A stretch of DNA of 64,000 nt from Penelope pileata. Its lineage: Eukaryota > Chordata > Aves > Galliformes > Cracidae. The stretch lies in contig WBMW01000071.1 of assembly GCA_013396635.1 (NCBI GenBank), positions 62,001 to 126,000 of the forward strand. Reading direction: 5' to 3'. Below, in pieces: positions 52,385 through 64,000 of the stretch. The notes under the pieces were generated by a model. It saw nothing but the letters and a program-made list of their open reading frames with translations. It was not told the origin of the DNA and did not search any database. How positions within the stretch are numbered: position 1 is the stretch's first letter; every line of letters begins with the position of its first letter. The position numbers and the translations under genes were made by a program.

Positions 52385-53353
52385 ATAACTGCATTTATAA
52401 TGTATGCAAAAGATGCAAGGAGCCAGGATTGGCACTTAGGAGTGTGACTACAGAATGAAAAAGGAAGATTAAAGCCTTATTTTTTTAAATCACAGCTGAA
52501 TTCGTGAAATGACGAGGTCATGTTATTTCACCAGCAGGAGTGCCCAGGACATTATCAGATCTTATGCTGGCCAACTGAAGCAGACAGCACGTAAATGCTA
52601 ATGGATTCCCTCCAAAATGCCCTGAGCTGTTGTGGTGGCACTTTAGAGCAGCTCAGTGTCATGCCCATTAGCACAACTGTTTGTGTCCCGCAGAGGTGCA
52701 ATAAGGTCCCAAACTCTGTATGTTGGCTTGCACCTCGTTCATGGCCAGCATGGCTTGCAGAAAGCATGCTCTTGGGTCATCTCCTGCCCTGGACCAAGCA
52801 GCAAGGCTGAACTGAGAGGCTGTAATCTGAAGCTGATGCAGTTTTACAACTTGTGTTTTTGCTGTTGCTTGAGGCTTGCTCATGAATGGGATTTTATAAG
52901 GCAGTTTAAGTATGAAACATGAAACATGGGGGAATTATATCCTTTATGGTCTCCAGGAGGTAGAGTTCAAGGCAGACCTGTGTTCAGGCCACAGTGAAGA
53001 ATAGGAGGCAATAAGTTTTGTCTGAGGCTTTGGGATAGCCCTGTCACATGCTTTGGGACTGGGAGAAATAGAGTTTGTGTCCTCACTCTTCATCTACTCT
53101 GCTTTGAGATGATGCTTCCCAGCCTTTGGGGGGCTGCACCTGAGAGGGGGATTTTTACCTTGCTGCCATGCAGGATGGACACAAGCATCACTGTGCCCTG
53201 CCCCAACACCACTGGTGTCCCGTACTGGTGGTCTGACCTGGAGGAGATGACCCAGGTACTTGCTGTAAGGTGGAGAAGCAGCTTTGAACTGTGCTGTATT
53301 GGGCTTTTGGTACTGGATGTGGTTCCTGCAGATCTTGCATCTGAGAGAACCCG

Positions 53354-53410
53354 GTGCAGCTTTTTTTTTCATTTTTTTTCTGGCAAAGTATTTTATTTTT
53401 TTTTTTGTAT
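53354..53410. repeat. T-rich tract
   Basis: Three T runs (9, 8 and about 12 bases) are separated by short spacers. It is simple sequence in intron. Confidence 0.75.
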
Positions 53411-54526
53411 CAATTATGGCATAGTTTCTTTCAACCATCAGATTTTACGTCTTCTCATTAATCCACCTATTGGGAAATAATCAAAGTGATGGTAATACAA
53501 ACTCCTAAAACATTGAGCATGAAGTGTAAGGACTTGCTTACTGGCATTGATTTGCTCTCCTGGCTTGAAAACAGAATTACTGTGGGGCTATCACATTGAT
53601 TAACGGAGAATTAGCCAGAGACTTTTGTTTTCTGTGTCAAGGCAACTGTGTGAAGTGCTAGAATGGAGAACAGCCTTGGAGCAACAATGTAGAACGGATA
53701 TTTACAGTCTCTCCCAAGGCCATGGGACAGTCCCAGTGAAAACCAGAAGGCCTGGCAGGAGGCCAGCCCAGATTGTTGAGAAGCAGCAGCAAATAGCTAC
53801 CTTTAAACATAACAAATATATAAAATTCTCTCTCTATTGCTGGAGTCCTCATTATTTGCAGGAACATGTGTCTGTTTTCATTTGTATGATTAGATTCTTA
53901 GAATTCATCTCCATGATAAATTGATGATTTCCATTAGAAACATCTCAATGGCCTGGACTAAATCAGCCACCAGTAAGGCAATAATTGAAGAATTATTAAA
54001 ATAAGCCCAGGGCACATTTGTTTTATCTGGACATTCTGGAAACTTTCTGTTTTGTGTACTGGGCTCCTACTTTATTTTCCAACAAAAGCCTTCCTGGCAG
54101 GAGCAGACTTTCAGAAGACAGTAAATCCAGCTATTGCACAGAATAAAAACAGTAAATTTGTGACTGTGGCACCTGGTTTCGGTCTGCAGTGCTGAGCAGC
54201 CAGCATGGACTGAGCAGGCACAGGATGTTGGCAGGATTGTCCTTTCTTCTCCACGCCCAGCTGGTTTCCCTCAGTGGTTTCACAGCGTTTTTGGAGGCTG
54301 TCCTTTCTGCTGGCCAGTTTTGCCTGGGGCTATGTTGGCTGTTGGAGGCACTTCATTCCCCCCATGTCCCGTTGGGACACCATGGTCAGAGTCTCCTTGA
54401 GAAGCTCATCCCAGGGCAATTGAAGAGCAGAAATAGCTCCTTGGTGGTACACATGATCAACTTCAGGTATCTGAGGGGGCTTTTGGGGGTCAGGGTGGGT
54501 TTTATTAAGAATCAGAACCAGATGCT

Positions 54527-54553
54527 TTCTTTTTTTCTTTTTTTTTTTTTTTT
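54527..54553. repeat. Poly-T tract
   Basis: A near-uninterrupted T run with one C. No retroposed sequence was recognised on either side, so it is not treated as a poly-A tail of an insertion. Confidence 0.8.
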
Positions 54554-55002
54554 AAGAAAACATCTCTTTTATGTATCATAAATCTTCTCTTGAGACCGTG
54601 AGAGAATATCTGAGTTGCCCACCCTGCAACCAGATCACAATAAATCAGCAGGTCCTCCTAGCCCTTACTATGCCGTATCTGTGCAAAGGGCACAGCTTGG
54701 AAATTGGCTGTTTTAGTGGGAGAAGGCAGCTGACAAGCTACAAATAGATGTGGAGCTTTAGTCATGAGCAGTGTGCCTAGCCTGTCAGAAATCACATCCT
54801 CTCACAGCCTTCCTGCACAGAGCTGGGAAAGAATGGGTAATGTGAAACATTGCAATGAATACAGTAAGTGCTAGGGAACTCTTAGATGAGATAGAGTAAG
54901 GTGTGCTTGGAAGTGGGGTTCGAGTCCTCTGTCCCCTCTTTAGAGGCAGCTAGGCAAGAGAGTTACCCACTTGTACACAGTCCTGAGGTTTCCAAATCAA
55001 AT

Positions 55003-55652
55003 TCATAGAATCATAGAACGGCTTAGGTTGGAAAGGACCTTAAAGATCATCCAGTTCCAATCCCCTGCTGTGGGCAGGTCTGCCACCCACCAGATCAGGC
55101 TGCCCCCGGCTGCATCCAGCCTGGCCTTGAGCACCTCCAGGAATGGGGCATCCACAGCTTCTCTGGGCAGCCTGTGCCAGGGCCTCATCACCCTCTGAGT
55201 AAAGAATTTCTTCCCAACATCTAACCCAAATCTCCCCTCTTTTGGTTTAAAACTGTTCCTCCTTGCCCTGTCACTATCTGCCCATGCAAAAAGTCAGTCT
55301 CCCTTCTGTTTATAAGCTTTCTTAGGTATTGGAAGGCTGCAACGAGGTCTCCCTGGAGCCTTATCATCTCCAGACTGAACAATCTCAGATGCCTCAACTT
55401 TTTTTCACAGGTGGGGTGCTCCAGCCCTTTGACCATCTTCGCAGCATCCTCTGGACCCACTCCAACAGCTCTGCATCTTTTTTGAGCTGGGGGCTCCAAT
55501 CCTGGACACAGTACTCCAGATGGGGCCTCACTAGGGCAGAGCAGAGGGGGACAACCCCCTCCCTCTCCCTGCTGCCACCCCTCTGTTGATGCAGCCCAGG
55601 ATACCACTGGCCTTCTGATCTGCAAGTGCACACTGCTGGCTCACGTCAAGCT
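55003..55652 (-). mobile_element. CR1 LINE, 3' 650 bp
   Basis: It starts TCATAGAATCATAGAACGG and then has GGTTGGAAAGGACCTTAAAG, CTGCCACCCACCAGATCAGG and CACAGCTTCTCTGGGCAGCC. It continues into ORF2. On the minus strand ORF2 words such as YSALVRPHLEYCVQ are recognisable only in pieces across frames (CSALVRPHLEYCVQDWSP), so the coding part is frameshifted. It stops near the SRQCAL-equivalent region at about 55652. It lies antisense to CAMK1D. Confidence 0.93.
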
Positions 55653-56631
55653 TAATTGTTGTTCTTACGATGACATTACAAATGGCCTTGCAGCTCCAGT
55701 TGAAACTGAGTTTACTGACTAAGGATATGATATTGCTATAAACAGTTGCTTAAGTTTTATTTAGCTGAGGCTGCATCTAAGCTCTAAGAATTCAGTTTTG
55801 TCTCTCGCTCAAAGTTGGAAAAATTTGTTATCTGCTGTAGAAAATGGAGATATTTAGATTGAACTGTAGCGAGATAAATATCATGAGGTATAGTAAGGTT
55901 TGGGACTGAACAAAAGATGTTCAGAAGAGAGTGGTAATTGGAGACTCTGTATTTTCTTTATGTTATAGTCAATGTAGTATTGAAATGTAGATAGTTATCC
56001 TGTTATCCTCCATATCCTGTCCAGGAATGGCCAAATCATTATTGATGTAGATGTATGCGAAGATACTCAGCATGGTGACTTAAATTTTGAAATGGAGGAC
56101 CAGAACTGAGCATCTCTGTATATACACTCAGCTTCTCGGCAGCACTTCACAGAGGCCATGAAAACAGCTGCTGAATATCACATTTTGGAGAGAAACATCA
56201 GACAGAAGCCAGAAAACCTAAAAAGAGTAAGATTGCTTTAATAAGTGTAAGCAGTCCGCAGTCCATGTTGAAAGAGATCCAATGACAGGACATCAGAAAT
56301 CATCATTGGAAAGAAACTCAATGTAATTAGTCAGTGTGTGTAATTAACTTCTGGACAAAGCAGACAAGGGATTAGTGGTATCTTCCAAGTCAAGCCTGGA
56401 TACTCTGCTAAATGATAATCTTTTGTCCAGCCAGGAGCTATGGATCTAAGGCAAAAATTGTACTGTCTTTGTTTTGTCTGAGTTCAGATTGGATTATCAT
56501 AATGGCTTCAAAATCTATGAATCTGTCATATCTGATTTTAAATGAGTAAATCAAAGGACTCCTTTAGTGTAGGTATGCACGTTCAGGCCAAAGTCAAGTG
56601 GATAATTCAATAATTAATTTGATGAGCACAA

Positions 56632-56960
56632 ACATAAGAACATGAGCACTGTTTTATTGGATCATACCAAAGATTCATCTCTTCCAGGGTTGCATCTCAG
56701 ATGACAAAGGATTCTGCCTTAAATCTGACACCTGCTAATTCCACCAGATCCCCCATTTCTCATGTGTGGTTGTGTGGTGTGAAATAATTTCTTATATTTC
56801 TCTTTTTTGTCTTCCATTCCTTTAATTACTTGGTAGAACTCTATCCTATTTCCTCTGTCATCTATTTTCTTTGTGAATGTGTCATATCTTTTCATGGAGA
56901 TTCTGGCTGGTCCCACTTCATTTCTTCTCTGTACTTTCCCAGTTTGACTATATTTTTCCA
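56632..56960 (-). mobile_element. Old amniote-type CR1 fragment
   Basis: The plus strand starts ACATAAGAACATGAGCACTG, then GGATCATACCAAAGATTCATC. This resembles the ACATAAGAAC...GGGTCAGACCAAAGGTCCATC end of old CR1 elements common in turtles and crocodiles. Further in are GAACTCTATCCTATTTCCTC and CATATCTTTTCATGG, with the pattern of the decayed ORF2 end; the minus frame reads KRYDTFTKKI. Identity is low and the right edge is uncertain. Confidence 0.6.
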
Positions 56961-59664
56961 TGATGAGGCGACCAAAGCATCTTTAGGGCTTTTTGTTATA
57001 AAGATCGTCCAGGTGGGATTTGTCCGAATGAACACAGAGATGGACATTTCTGTTAGTCAGGTCCTGAAGTGTGAACCTAGCAGCATCACATCCCAGAAAT
57101 TCCTCCTTCTTTGCATTGGCTGAATGAGCCAAGGGGGATAGCTCACATATGGATGTTTGTTCTGTAGACTTGCAACACTAGGTGAGATGAAATTTGTCAA
57201 AATGTTGAACATGTGGATGTTCACTGGACATTTACAGGGAGAAATAATTTTCTCCTTTACATTTAGTCTTCACCCAAACCTTCTACTTGCTTTCTCATGG
57301 TCACAGAGGATTTCATCGAACTGTCAATGATAACTCCATCATTTCCTTCCTGATTTTTACTGATGTATATCCTAAAGTTGTGTAGGTACAATGGAATGGG
57401 GTTTTCCTTGTATTACCTTCAGTTACTTGCAGACTTCTTAATACTTCATTATCAATTTATCAATTCATTTATCAACTCTTCATGCAAATTTCTTCACACT
57501 TTCTCAAAAGTTGAAGAGCAAGTTAATGCCTTTTTAATGTAAATAAATATCGTTTCAACAGTTTGATAAAGCAATGTCTATATAATACTGAGTTATGTTG
57601 ATCAGTTTGGCTTAGTATATAGCTTCCTGTGTATTGTTTTTATCCACTACTTGGAAAATTTATTTTTGCAACAACACGTTGACCAGTTGACTGCATTTCT
57701 TTGCTTCAAATTAGATTTTCTTCTGTTGTGCTCAACTAGAACAGAGGAAAATCTCATAGTCTGTATGTATGGTATATCCAATAGAAAAACTAAGTAAAAA
57801 TAGAATTTACATGAGATGCTGGTGATAGAAGTGGCTTCGAGCTCTTTCTGCACTGAGTCAGGCATCACATCATGTTATTTTAACATCATCTGTTTCCACA
57901 ATGATGTGTGCCTGCAAACTTACTTGTGAGAAAGCAAATTTCTGTGTATTATTCACAGAAAAGCTGGACTGCTTAAGCACTGGCTGACAGTAGCTTTAAT
58001 ATATTTTCTGTGGTCTCTTTTGGTATTTAGAACGACTCTTCCTAATGCATTCATCTTATATTTCGTAATTGTTTACTGTACATTGCATAATTTATGGCAT
58101 CCATTTTCAGTTACCTTGGTTCTCATTATTTTTAGGTCTGTTCTTCCTAGTTAATGCTGGCAGGACATTGAGGTTGGTTTTCACTGGAAAACAAGTCAAA
58201 AGGAAAACAAACCCAACCTATTAGTGCTGAAACCTGACCTACTTTTAAATTGCTGTCAGGTGAGGAATCTCCTCCAGATTTTAACCATCCATTTATTTTA
58301 TGGAGAACTTGAGGAACATGACGGCAGTTAGGAAATACATTGTTCCAGACACTGGAAAACATATTTTTTGTGGTTTGTCTACAGAGCTCTGCTCTTCTGT
58401 TTTCCAGAAGCAAAGTGAGAAGGACTGAGGCAACAAAATCACATAGATGTAAATATATGTATGCAGTGAGCAGAGCAATTGTGCTTGGGCTGCTTTACTG
58501 GCATCCTAGGTAAGGAAATACAAGAAGCAAGGTGTAATTTCTTCTTCAACACAAAATTTTTGATTGATTTAATGCATACTGTACACATTGAACTGAAATT
58601 CTTAAAAACACTGTTTTTTTTTCACAGTGCAACTCATGGTGAATCCATTGAATTTAAGTACTCACTTGTATGAAATCAAAGCATTGACTGACACAGGTGG
58701 AAATCACCATCACTAAGCTTTGATTTTGCTTTTTTTTTTAATACAAAGTCATGATGAAAAGTAGCCTCTATAACCAGCAGATATATCCATAGAAATTTTC
58801 TTAAATGGTAAGGAACACACTTCAGTGTAATCAAGCTGCTAATACTATGTCCATCTTCTGCCCTTCGTAGTGTCTGCAGACCCCAGAGGAGTGGTAGAGA
58901 TGTAAAAGTTTGCTACAGTGTTCCTTAGGATTTAATGATACGGGGGTTTATCAGTGCAGGTTGCTTTACTACAGATAGATGCCTCGTAAACAGCAATAAC
59001 AGCACTGGGGGTGTGTTCTTGTAGCTGACAGGTCTGAGAGGATTAACAGAGATGGAAGAGAGTGGGCTGCTGCTGTTTGAAGGGCTCCCATGAACTGTTA
59101 GCCAGTGAGATTTCATCACAAGAGACTTAAAAGCCTGAGGTCCTTCATCATTTGCTTGTTCGTAGCACTGTCCCACTTCTTACCACTGATGGAGCTGGAG
59201 AAATTTTGAATTTGGTGTTGAATGCTTGAATGAAGAATAAAATTCTGGACAACACAAGATAGCAATGACCTCAAAAAGTTATGGACCTTAAAAGAGTTCC
59301 AGAGTAGGGATTCTATGAAGGAAAATGTTTTCTCCATAGATTTTAACTGCCAAACATCATGTCCCTGAGCAAATCTAAGCTGAGCTTTCCAGGGACTTAC
59401 GGTCTTGCCCCAGTGGAAACAGAAGTCTGTTCTCCAAAGCACAACCTTATTCCAACCACTCAGAAAATGTCATACAGCATTTCTATGCAGGAAAAAAAGA
59501 ATTATTTTGAACAATTTGATTTTGAAAGCTGACAAAATCACTTCTATCCAGATTTTTGCCCCCAAAAAATCTCTGAGTGGGGACAACCCTCTGCCACTGC
59601 CCCCTACCAGTGTTCCCAGGTGGTTGCTGGTTGACACCGTTGGATGCAACAAGGTGCTGGGTCA

Positions 59665-59697
59665 TATATTTTCCCTGAACAGTGCAGGGAAAATATA
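59665..59697. repeat. 13-bp-stem hairpin beside a CR1 tail
   Basis: Arm TATATTTTCCCTG (59665-59677), loop AACAGTG, arm CAGGGAAAATATA (59685-59697). All 13 pairs are perfect, and the right arm ends exactly where the CR1-like tail begins. The stem is too short for a typical microRNA precursor. Confidence 0.85.
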
Positions 59698-59775
59698 ATC
59701 ACAGAATCACAGAATTGTAGGGGTTGGAAGGGACCTCGAGAGATCATCGAGTCCAACCCCCAGTAATGGCAAGAG
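59698..59775 (-). mobile_element. CR1 extreme 3' end
   Basis: About 78 bp: ATCACAGAATCACAGAATTG, GGGGTTGGAAGGGACCTCG, AGAGATCATCGAGTCCAACC, then CCCAGTAATGGC. It is typical of a CR1 3' UTR with severe 5' truncation, and is well preserved, so probably not very old. Confidence 0.88.
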
Positions 59776-62700
59776 TTGGTACAGGCACTGCCTCTGGTAC
59801 AGCCACCACTGTAGAGGTGATGAAAAGCTGAAGCCATCTGCTCTCCAGAATAAATCCCGCAGCAATGTTGCTTTGAACAATGTTGTCAAAGGAGAGCATG
59901 ATAGCACTCATCCATCCCTTTCTACCATGTGCACACCGGTATTCTAGAAAAATAAGCCAAAACTAATCCTACATCCTTTCTTTGGTGGCCTTGGAGCATA
60001 TATTTATGTTACCATTAGATTTTAAGGTGAATGATTTAAAGCTACAATAAAAGGGAGAAGTCCTTGCATAGCTCAAGCTGAATATTTTATGAAGTGCTGC
60101 AAATGCAAAAGTGGGTGCAATTTTCTGAGATGTATACTAAGACAAATTTCTGCAGGACTGAGTATTTCTATAGAAATATATTCCCTCTCCTGATCAACAC
60201 CAGAGAGTATGGTCACAAGGAGAATTTTAATCACATATTTGCAAGAGGTCAGGCTGAATAACCACAATATTCCTTTTTGGGTCTAAACACTATTAATCTG
60301 TTTATTCATTTTCTTTTTATACGTTACATCGTTTGAACAATGAGATGAGGGCAGCCAATTTCTCTTTCCTTTCAAATGGAGAAATAGCAAGGTTTGCTTT
60401 CTGGTTCTCATGCATTTTCACAATGCAGAGGAAATTTAAAGCCAAACAGAAACTCCCTCCATTAAAAGGAAAATAGTTTTTAAAAATGGAAATATTTGTA
60501 TTAATAAGATTTCCTTCATTATAGAAAACTGATACTCAAAGCCAGAACTTCCTAGAAACATTCCCTTCGGTCTTTCTTATCTCACCTCACACTTCCAGCT
60601 TCACTCTCAGGGGCTGAGGTATGTGCTTTTCCTGATTTATATTGTAGGAAACAGTGAATGTTTAACTTCTGACCAGTAAGCCATTCCCTGTTGTTGGGCA
60701 ATGCTCATATTTTACCTTGTTTTCATATTGACCTTGGATCCCTCCTGCTCCTAATTTCAGAGATCAGCCTCTTACCATTCGCATCTCTGATCTGCATTTT
60801 TAAATCAGTGAGTCCCTGGGAATAACTCTGTTTTTCTGCAGCGGTTCTTCTAGCCCAGCCTGATGGTGCTTTAATGACTTGTCCACCAGAGGCTACATTA
60901 TGGCTTGAGCTGTAGTGAAGTGTCAGGTGAACTTCACACACTTCTGGAGAGAACCACCTGCAAGCTCTGAGTAGCTTTGATGGGTTTTTTTTTTTGCTTA
61001 AATCCACTACTGATAAGTTCATCAATAAGACATTTGATAAAAAGCAATGAAACAGTCAAGCAGTGAACAATCAAGAGCAACTCCAGCCTGCACTCCGAAA
61101 GAGATAGAAAAGAAAATGTTGATGTTTTTCCAAATGGAAAAGAAGTGAAAGCAATATTTCAAATGGTGTTATTTTTCAAGCTCCTAAAACAAGCAGAAGG
61201 GCTCCTACACTTCATAACAGTGAAGGGGTGATTGAATGATGGGACTTACCTGTACACACAGATGACATCAGCAAGAAAGAAAAATTAACATGAATACATT
61301 CCTGTCAATATATGACTAATATCTTTTTAATTCCACTGTTTGTTTGTTCTTTCATTAACATTCTTGCTTACCTTATGGATAACATATGCAATTATGTCCC
61401 CCTATGGATGAGAGGCCTGGCAGGTACCTGGCAAAGTGACCTGAGATGCATGGATGTTTTTACCTGCCGGCAGAAACATCAGAAATCCAGACAGATTGAC
61501 TCTTGGTTTATGTTTATGAGGTTAGGAGCCTTAAATGATGAGCATTTGCTTGATGCTTATCTTTAATCAAAGAGTTTCTTTGAAATGTTGCATGTCAGGC
61601 TTTCCTGATAGTACTGCAAAGGAGTTGGTTGCTTCAGAAAATGTTGATCACATAGTTCCTCCTTACCTGCAGCACTGGTTGTTGTTTTATTTTTGTTTGT
61701 CAGTTTGGTTCTTTCCTGATGAACTTGATGGTGAAATGGATTAATGTAAATCGAAGGTGAACTACTAATGCTGAAATGTCTCCTTAGCTCTCCCGCGGTT
61801 ACATCTGTAAATTAGAAATTACAAAAATACAGAAATTACTTTGTGACAATGATTGCCACCAACCTTTGAAGAGAGCCTTAATAATTATCAGGACTTTGCT
61901 AGTGGGCTCTCCTTCTCCTCTAATAAGGATTGTGATGTCTTTTGGGATTTGCATAGTGTACTCATCCAGCAGTGCCCACACAGCCCAAATAACCAGGTTG
62001 CTCCTCTGGGTGCACGAAGCCATTTGCATTCATAAAGTTACTTGAACCCAGTCCTAACCTGAGATATTCAGTGTGACTGTCTGTGTTGGTGATTTCAGCT
62101 GACATTTAAATGCCAAATAGGGAAGAAAGAAGACAAAATCCTCAAATCCAGCCAGAAAAACAAACAAAAAAGGAAATGTAACTACAGATGCTGAACTCTG
62201 TTTTGAACAGCTGTCTCTGTTCCCTCATTCATTTTCATTAGAGCTACATAGACTTTCTGTAGCTGATCCCAGACCAGGGGACCTTAGGAGTTTATTGCAG
62301 ATTCTAGCACCAGGCTGGGTCCTCTGAAAGATTTGCATCATCTGCATGATTAGTACCTGAGGTCTCCTTAACAAAATGCTATGTCTGAAAGCGTTTATCT
62401 CAGGAAACCCTGAAACCAGAGAGTAGTCTGTGTCTCCTCATTGGAACTGCGAACACTATCTCCTTTTTCATGAGATCAAGCTGAGATCAACTGCCTCTCT
62501 CAAAGGCTTTGGATTTTGATGGCAATGCATCTTTCATAGTAGGGTAGGGCTTGTGGAACATTGGTATATGTCCTGGTTGTTCCATTGGGACAGATGTGAG
62601 GGTTTCTGTCTTTATTTTCTGCAATGATAAAATAGAAATATTTCTGGCATCCTTCATGTTGCTAGTCTGTGATGTGTGCTAAAGGCCAGAAGAAACATTA

Positions 62701-64000
62701 TTTCAATTTTCTCATTTCAGGGAGTAGCTTCAGAAAAAGTTGTAGTAGATGTGAAAAGTATTGATATTTGTGCAATTAAATTAATCTTTCAAAATAGTTT
62801 CCTGTAACCCTGGAGTCAGGCAGAGCACATATTCAGGGTACCCATATGGGATGTGGACACCCAGCTTAGATCCTTCTCCAAGCACCGGGCTTTCCTCAAA
62901 CCCCTCGGTGAACCATGGGACAGTCACTGTGAGCTGAGGCTGAGCAGGAACCAAAGGATAGAGAAGCACACAGCTGGCAGTGGTCCCTGCAGTTGTCTAT
63001 CCACAAGATTCAAGCACACCTACTCTGCTGTTTTTTGCCCAGGTCCAAGTCCCTGAGTGATGGTAATGGCACTCTGGGCCACAGCACGATACCTGAGCTG
63101 TTCCCAGGGTTAAATGCTTTTCAGGCAACTGCACTTGGCTACTCCTCCTTTGACTTTTTCTTTGCAGGGAACTAAGATCAAAATCAGCAGGAGAATAAGG
63201 TTCCTTGTGCTGATGTTTGGGACAGTCTGTTCAGCCACGTGAGCCAGTGCCAGCCTCAAAACAGGAGCAGTCCTCTTTCACTAATGAGAAATTCCTCCTC
63301 CCCTCTCTTTCTGCTCAGAAAATTTTGTCTTAAATTTCTTTGAGACAAAGACCTAATTCTGCTCTTGCTGCTTGCAGTTTCAGCTCTGCCTCCTGTGCAC
63401 TGGTCAAAATTGCAAAGCTAGTGCCGCCATTAAAAAAAATAAATGTATCCCAGAATAATAAAGACTGAAACAAACAAATTACAGCAGTGCTTTGCAAATG
63501 CCCAGGTCAGTTCAAAGTAGGATGCCAAGTTCCATCTCAACAGGACAGAGAGGGGTGGGATCAAGACCAGCTTTAGACCAACAGGCCACATCACCATGAG
63601 CTAAGAGTCCAGATGCTCTCCCACAGCTGCCTCTTGCTGGTTTGCTCCTAACATGGCAATCCTTGGGCACCATGCAGGGAGCAGCATTCCCGATGACATG
63701 GCTGAGTTAACTTGATTTTGAAGGAGGATAGCCATATGGACGGAAGGTCCACATGGAAAGTAGTGCTTGTGGCTTCGGGTGCTGTGTTACAGAGCATCCC
63801 TGGGATGTGAGTTCCAGCCACCTGCTTGTCCACAGCAGAGAGACTTTATAGATGAGTGAAAATATGTCATGCAAATCCCATGTACCATAACATGGAGGCA
63901 CTACACAAGTAGATGCAAGCACGGGTCCCTCAACTCAGTGTGTGTACCTGAGGTGCTGTGAATAAGCAAGTGGTTGCAAACTCACCGGTGGTTCCCCCTG

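Larger units (their letters stand above)
25201..64000 (+). other. CAMK1D: CAMK1D intron, 5' part (downstream of the exon)
   Basis: This intron starts with the donor GTGAGT at 25201 and runs past the right edge. I looked for the next exon, which should begin with codons for VSGGELFDR, and did not find it. Gene-free stretches: 25201-31001 unique; 31269-37947 unique apart from an A-rich tract near 35370-35421; 38601-41700 with a 20-bp tandem pair at 39229; 41851-51233 with a palindrome, a dispersed duplication and a GC-rich patch; 51301-55002 with a 72-bp duplication and poly-T tracts; 55653-56631, 56961-59664 and 59776-64000 unique. A nested unspliced or noncoding gene cannot be excluded from sequence alone. 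Confidence 0.8.

Noticed and set aside
25201..64000. Search for the next CAMK1D exon (VSGGELFDR...)
   Set aside because: No open stretch with these codons and flanking splice sites was seen. The exon probably lies beyond the window.

Overview
This window looks like bird nuclear DNA, and nearly all of it is intron. The strongest evidence is a set of CR1 non-LTR retrotransposon fragments. They carry the CR1 3' tail (ATTCTATG-type repeats) and the C-terminal end of the CR1 reverse-transcriptase ORF, which is the dominant repeat type of bird genomes. Several copies resemble the galliform-type CR1 3' UTRs I know, so a chicken-like bird is plausible, but I cannot fix the species from the sequence alone. 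There are no bacterial operons, phage genes, CRISPR arrays, rRNA or recognisable tRNA genes.

The only host protein-coding sequence I can support is one 75-bp exon at 25126-25200 (+). It encodes residues IKHENIVALEDIYES...PNHLYLVMQ of the kinase N-lobe and matches CaM kinase I delta (CAMK1D) rather than its paralogs. It has a good 3' splice site, a strong GTGAGT donor and split codons at both ends. Everything before it is the 3' part of the upstream CAMK1D intron, and everything after it is the 5' part of the next intron. I found no other CAMK1D exon.

Layout. 1-17017 is unique intron with only tiny tandem or inverted repeats. 17018-17975 is a 5'-truncated CR1 (- strand) whose reverse-transcriptase tail is still open. 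18540-18890 holds a decayed C2H2 zinc-finger relic. 20985-21754 is a CR1 on + with a one-base frameshift. 25126-25200 is the CAMK1D exon. Short CR1 fragments lie at 31002-31268 (+), 37948-38280 (-), 38368-38600 (-), 41701-41850 (-), 51234-51300 (+), 55003-55652 (-), 56632-56960 (-, old type) and 59698-59775 (-). Between them are unique sequence, a 72-bp tandem duplication (52241-52384), a diverged dispersed duplication (43654-43807 / 44428-44549), a 23-bp perfect palindrome (46207-46229) and a 13-bp-stem hairpin (59665-59697) touching a CR1 tail.

I found no new multi-gene system. The most interesting items are the zinc-finger fossil, the unbroken CR1 reverse-transcriptase tail, the decoy splice acceptor 55 bp before the CAMK1D exon, and the two inverted repeats. 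Most other open reading frames are of a length expected by chance in intronic DNA.
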